From NCBI GenBank assembly GCA_029204225.1, contig CM055092.1, positions 71,427,472-71,491,471 of the forward strand: 64,000 bases of DNA, written 5' to 3'. A program made the position numbers and the translations under genes. The stretch is from Diphasiastrum complanatum (taxonomy: Eukaryota; Streptophyta; Lycopodiopsida; Lycopodiales; Lycopodiaceae). Position 1 is the first letter of the stretch, and the number at the start of each line of letters is the position of its first letter. Below, piece after piece: positions 60,471 to 64,000 of the stretch. The notes under the pieces are model-generated. The model searched no databases. It had not been told where the DNA came from and worked only from the letters and a program-made list of their open reading frames with translations.

Positions 60471-61416
60471 ATGACATGTATGTCCCAAATAACATCAGTG
60501 AAACATTAGCAAGGTATACAGCAACAGATCCACCCGCGCGCGCGGCGCAGCCCAGTTTGGTTGAAAGCTTCACTGATCTTAGTGAGTTTGATCACATTCG
60601 AAGCCCTGTCGGTGGAAGGTCATGCCAACAGGTTCAGCACCTAGTTGTTGCTAGCCAGGCTAGAAGTTTATGATATGTTAGGCTCTAGTCCAATCATATG
60701 AGATTCAGCCTCTGACTACTGGTAATATTTGCAAAACTTCAAGATGGAAAAGAGAAACCGAAACCTTCATCTTCTTATTATGTAATGTATATGACACATA
60801 TCCATTAACCTTCAGTACTGTGGATGGAGTCATTTCTAGATCTGACTTGTGGAGCCAAATATAAAACTTACAGCATTGACTAAAAAATCGATTCATCCTT
60901 AAGTCTACCACCTCGTTATTGAACATGTACTACATGTGAACCACTCTGCATTAATGTATCAGACGCATGTCTGGTGAGCTGAAACATAGAATCAATCATC
61001 TTGTGTCATATTTTCAGTTTAGCATGTACATCTGCCATTAATATTAAAAGTGTGCATAATTTCTGCTTGCAATTAATTATCTTTTGAATCTGACTACTTT
61101 TACAAATTTGTTGTAGGAAAGGATAGTCAGTGTACCATTTATATGCAAAAACCCATTCATACAAGAAACAATTAAAATGACATGAAGACAAAAAAAAAGC
61201 AATTACCAGCTTCCACTAAAACTTCAAAATTTCACTAAATAAGAGTTGATGATAAATAAAAAGAGCCACATTAATATGATGATAAGTATAGCAAAACTTG
61301 AGATGAGAGAGCACACATTTAGGAAGAACCGCCAACCTGCTTGGTTCTTTTGTATTCAGTGTGAGCTCATGCTGTTTAGTGTTACCCAGTAACTTTTACA
61401 TTACAATGGCGAGCAA
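60471..61416. other. No gene recognised; likely 3' UTR of the exon at 61417-61548 at its right end
   Basis: A short CG-rich spot cccgcgcgcgcggcgcagcc lies at about 60533-60552, odd in this AT-rich context. Otherwise nothing recognisable. Confidence 0.4.
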
Positions 61417-61548
61417 TTATGTGCTTGACAAAGGACTCTCAAAATCCTCCCCATCAGATGGCATTCTTACAGTTTGTATCAGGCGCTCTCTCAAAAGATC
61501 TAAATTCTGGTCAGATATAGCTTTTTCCACATTGTCATGCTTGTACCT
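61417..61548 (-). CDS. Putative last exon of an unidentified minus-strand gene
   Basis: The minus strand gives 43 codons and TAA directly after a good acceptor (tgcatgacgtcatgcag type ending AG). It reads RYKHDNVEKAISDQNLDLLR, then ERLIQTVRMPSDGEDFESP and LSST. Charged, helical composition and phase-0 length (132 nt) look like a real terminal exon. Upstream exons would be right of 61549, where gypsy debris (62430-63780) could occupy an intron; I did not identify them. The family is unknown to me. Confidence 0.4.
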   Translation of the reverse strand, partial: RYKHDNVEKAISDQNLDLLRERLIQTVRMPSDGEDFESPLSST

Positions 61549-62429
61549 CTGCATGACGAGAGAGATGAACTATAGCTATCAATTACCACCAGATGATGAC
61601 TTCCTGTTATGCCAGAAATCTCTTGCTTATTGATTTATGCACAGCTAGATTGCGCAACAAAATATTTCATGCAAGCTAGAGAGTGTTGAATATCCGTTAT
61701 TGAGAAAGTCAACAAGAATAACTTCTTTATGTTGAAAATGCTGATCCAAAAATGTAGTAGACTTTCAGTCAGAGACAGTTACAATTGTTAGTCAGAACAA
61801 TTACCACAAAGTAGTAAAATAGTTGGAGTAACTCTTACAAAACAGCAGTTTTCTTGATTCTAAGCTTTCTTAATTCGTCCATCTTTCTCTTTGTCAGTGT
61901 ATGTATGTAATACTGCCTTGATCATTCTATCTAAAAGGTTTTGATGTGCAGAACTGCCTAGCTCCAATACTTCTTACTCTTCCATGCCTGGAAGACGGGA
62001 GGCCGTCTGTCTCGAAATTGAGAACAGATATGTGTGCATTTTTGTACATTAGTGCATCTGGGTTTTTCATCCACCTACTTAGAATAATTGACATAAAATG
62101 CATAGTGCATTTTTTGAGTTGAAGGCAGTTCTAATTCATATTGTCGATCTCAGGATACAAATGCACATATTCTCAAAGTTTTATTAGTCAATTAGTATCA
62201 AACTTATGCAGCACCCAATCTCCATCTTGGTAACTTACCACCCTTTGACACTTATTTGTCGTACTCCCTTGGGCGTAAGTCAAGCCATCTTAACATTTTC
62301 ATGGGAGATCCTATACTCTTCCACATGGTAAAAGCCATCTGTTGCTTACCCTGAAGATTTCTCTATCAATTATGGAAGCAACAACGATTTTGAACCCTTT
62401 AGATTTAGCAAGCAGGCTCATTTTGTCTG
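61549..62429. other. No gene recognised
   Basis: AT-rich sequence, presumably intronic or intergenic relative to the exon at 61417-61548. Confidence 0.35.
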
Positions 62430-62700
62430 TTGTAGGAAGAAACTGAATGCCGCATAAGCATTAGGTATAGTTTTGTGCACCATGGTTTCACTAAGTCTAT
62501 AGTCTCAGATAGGGATGCTAGATTCACTAGCAACTTTAGAGAACAAGGTTTGACAGCTTAGGGACCATTTGGAAGTTTTTCATCTACGTACCTCCCCCAA
62601 ACAGGTGGTCAAAGTGAAATAGCCAGTATGACTGTGTTGGACCTTCTAAAAATCTATGTGCATGATAAGGAGTCAATGGGAAAAATGTTATCTTTGCCTA
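62430..62700 (+). pseudogene. Ty3/gypsy integrase core fragment
   Basis: The plus strand reads SIVSDRDARFTSNFRE, then after a stop STYLPQTGGQSEIASMTVLD and LLKIYVHDKESMGKM. These are the second Asp and the Glu regions of a gypsy DDE integrase. It stands in the opposite orientation to the RT piece that follows, although both could come from one element. Confidence 0.75.
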
Positions 62701-62799
62701 GATGATTTACCAATTGGAGATTACTTGAGGGCAGGTAGAATGATCATTAGTTCCTTTTTGTAGATGTCATCACTCCTTGTAATCTAAGGCTCTCATAGG

Positions 62800-63785
62800 C
62801 AACCGCATGTCCTTGGTTCAAAATAGCACCAATGCAAGTCTTTCAGTGTCCATATCAACCACTGAAATAAGTTATCAATTTGCTGGTCCAGGTGTCACAG
62901 CTTTATTGGAGAACTTAAACACTCTTTTATCCTTAGTCAGAAGTCTCAACGAAACTTTATCGCTTTATGGTGAGTTCATGCAAGGAGCAGCTATATGAGC
63001 AAAATGGCAAATGAATCTTTGCATCATTCTATTATAGCCCCAAGAAAGATCTCACTTCAAGAATATCTTTGGGGTCAGGCCATTCTTTAAAGATAATATG
63101 CCCTAGGAAGAATAAAATTTTGTCAGCCTTACAGTGAGCTTTCCTTGAAAACCTTGACAACAATGGTAGTTGGCCAAATGTTCCTTTTACTCTTCTTCAC
63201 TTCTACTTCTAACCAAAATATAGTCAAAGAAAATTCTTGTGACATCACAATCATCCCCGAGAATTCTAAAAATTATTCTATTGGAAGTGGCAAAAGCATT
63301 TGTCAAAACCAGAAGGAACAATGATATCTATACAAGCCAAAGGTAGTGTCAAAACTCATTTATGTATATCCTCTTGTATTACCATATTCAATAATAACTA
63401 CTAGTCAAATCAATGCGGCTAACAATAGTAGCTCCCATTAGTCTATTCATACTGTCATCAATTGGAGGAATGCAAAACTGATCCTTCACAATCTTGTTTA
63501 CCGCATAATCAAAACACACTAGAAAAGTCCCATCTGTTTTTCAAGCAAACAATACATGTTAATGGTATGGCAAACTATTAGGTCTTCTTAATCTCGTCTC
63601 TAATAAATCTTTACCTCGTTGTTGAGCACAACTAAACTCATTCAGGAGCTCGGTAAGAATAGAACTTTTTAGGAGAGTATCAATTACGTGATCTTTAGAC
63701 CTTTCAAGGAGTATTCATCTAGTTAGGGATAATTTCAACCTTTCATTATCATCAAACGAAGGTACGTCAATAGGACTATTGACTT
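62800..63785 (-). pseudogene. Ty3/gypsy reverse transcriptase, degenerate
   Basis: Minus-strand pieces in RT order: FDYAVNKIVKDQFCIPPIDD, SMNRLMGATIVSRIDLTSSY (63530-63400), then LVLTNAFA, then FDYILVRSRSEEE (the DD box region, degraded, near 63235), then a hinge region GLTPKIF and MMQRFICHFAHIAAP (63000). Frequent stops and frame changes. Its integrase should follow at lower coordinates on the same strand, but the piece found there is inverted. Confidence 0.7.
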
Positions 63786-64000
63786 AACAAATATCAAGAT
63801 GAAGTGTTATGGAGCCAAACAACCCAACCAAGTAGAAATTGAAAGTCTTCACCCCCGAGCCACAGTGATTGAATATAGGAGATGAGAGGTTTTTGGCAAC
63901 TAAATATCAGAATCTAGAAGCGTAGGATGGCGATTTCCTGTAGGTATATATAGACTCTTGTAGCCTAGGAATATTCCTTCGAGGACCCTGATCCTTTGCT
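63786..64000. other. No gene recognised
   Basis: Short flank with no open frame of note; probably the upstream part of the same gypsy relic. Confidence 0.3.

Noticed and set aside
62807-62998. 63-codon plus-strand frame
   Set aside because: It lies opposite the minus-strand gypsy RT remnant and has no recognisable content.

Overview
The window reads as nuclear DNA of a land plant. The evidence is a spliced UDP-glucose 4-epimerase gene with eight GT-AG introns, plant-type chromovirus, copia, hAT and LINE sequences, initiator-Met-tRNA primer sites, long GA/CT microsatellites and an AT-rich background. No bacterial gene organisation, rRNA or CRISPR array is visible. I cannot name the species.

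Layout. 1-9113: a decayed hAT transposase gene, split by a nearly intact 6,476-bp Ty3/gypsy chromovirus (2425-8900) whose two 358-bp LTRs differ at one base. 9114-15949: no convincing gene; a GA microsatellite and several short repeats. 15950-18802: a minus-strand LINE (ORF1-like RRM and reverse transcriptase, no visible endonuclease) and a second LINE 3' end. Both end in the same stem-loop followed by a CT tract. 20327-22679: the 3' exons of a plus-strand host gene (coiled coil, PCNA-box-like C-terminus). 22680-32912: old copia gag remnants, local duplications and two copies of an 86-bp tRNA-like retroposon. 32913-36113: the epimerase gene on the minus strand, with a third retroposon copy in intron 6. 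36839-39550: a non-LTR RT fragment and a decayed gypsy tail. 39550-43690: a copia element with inverted internal segments. 44521-46300: a decayed gypsy pro/RT. 46300-53050: mostly empty AT-rich DNA. 53056-54108: an unrecognised two-frame coding segment behind a TATA box. 55720-56770: a hairpin-bearing repeat family. 59245-60470: a diverged duplication about 735 bp apart. 61417-61548: the last exon of an unknown minus-strand gene. 62430-63780: another gypsy relic with its integrase inverted relative to its RT.

What works together. Only the epimerase is complete enough to call functional (380 codons, every splice phase consistent); it would supply UDP-galactose for cell-wall and glycolipid synthesis. 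The PIP-box-like gene is phase-consistent but its 5' part is not seen. The young gypsy copy is structurally complete (LTRs, PBS, PPT, all domains), but its pol frame is interrupted, so it was probably copied with help in trans.

Most unusual signals: the three 86-bp tRNA-like retroposons, each exactly 86 bp with 16-17-bp target duplications; the degenerate ~90-bp-period motif array in the gypsy leader; an in-phase AAAAAAG slippery heptamer at the gag/pol overlap; the LINE tails made of stem-loop plus CT tract; and the accurately readable inversion inside a copia pol gene.
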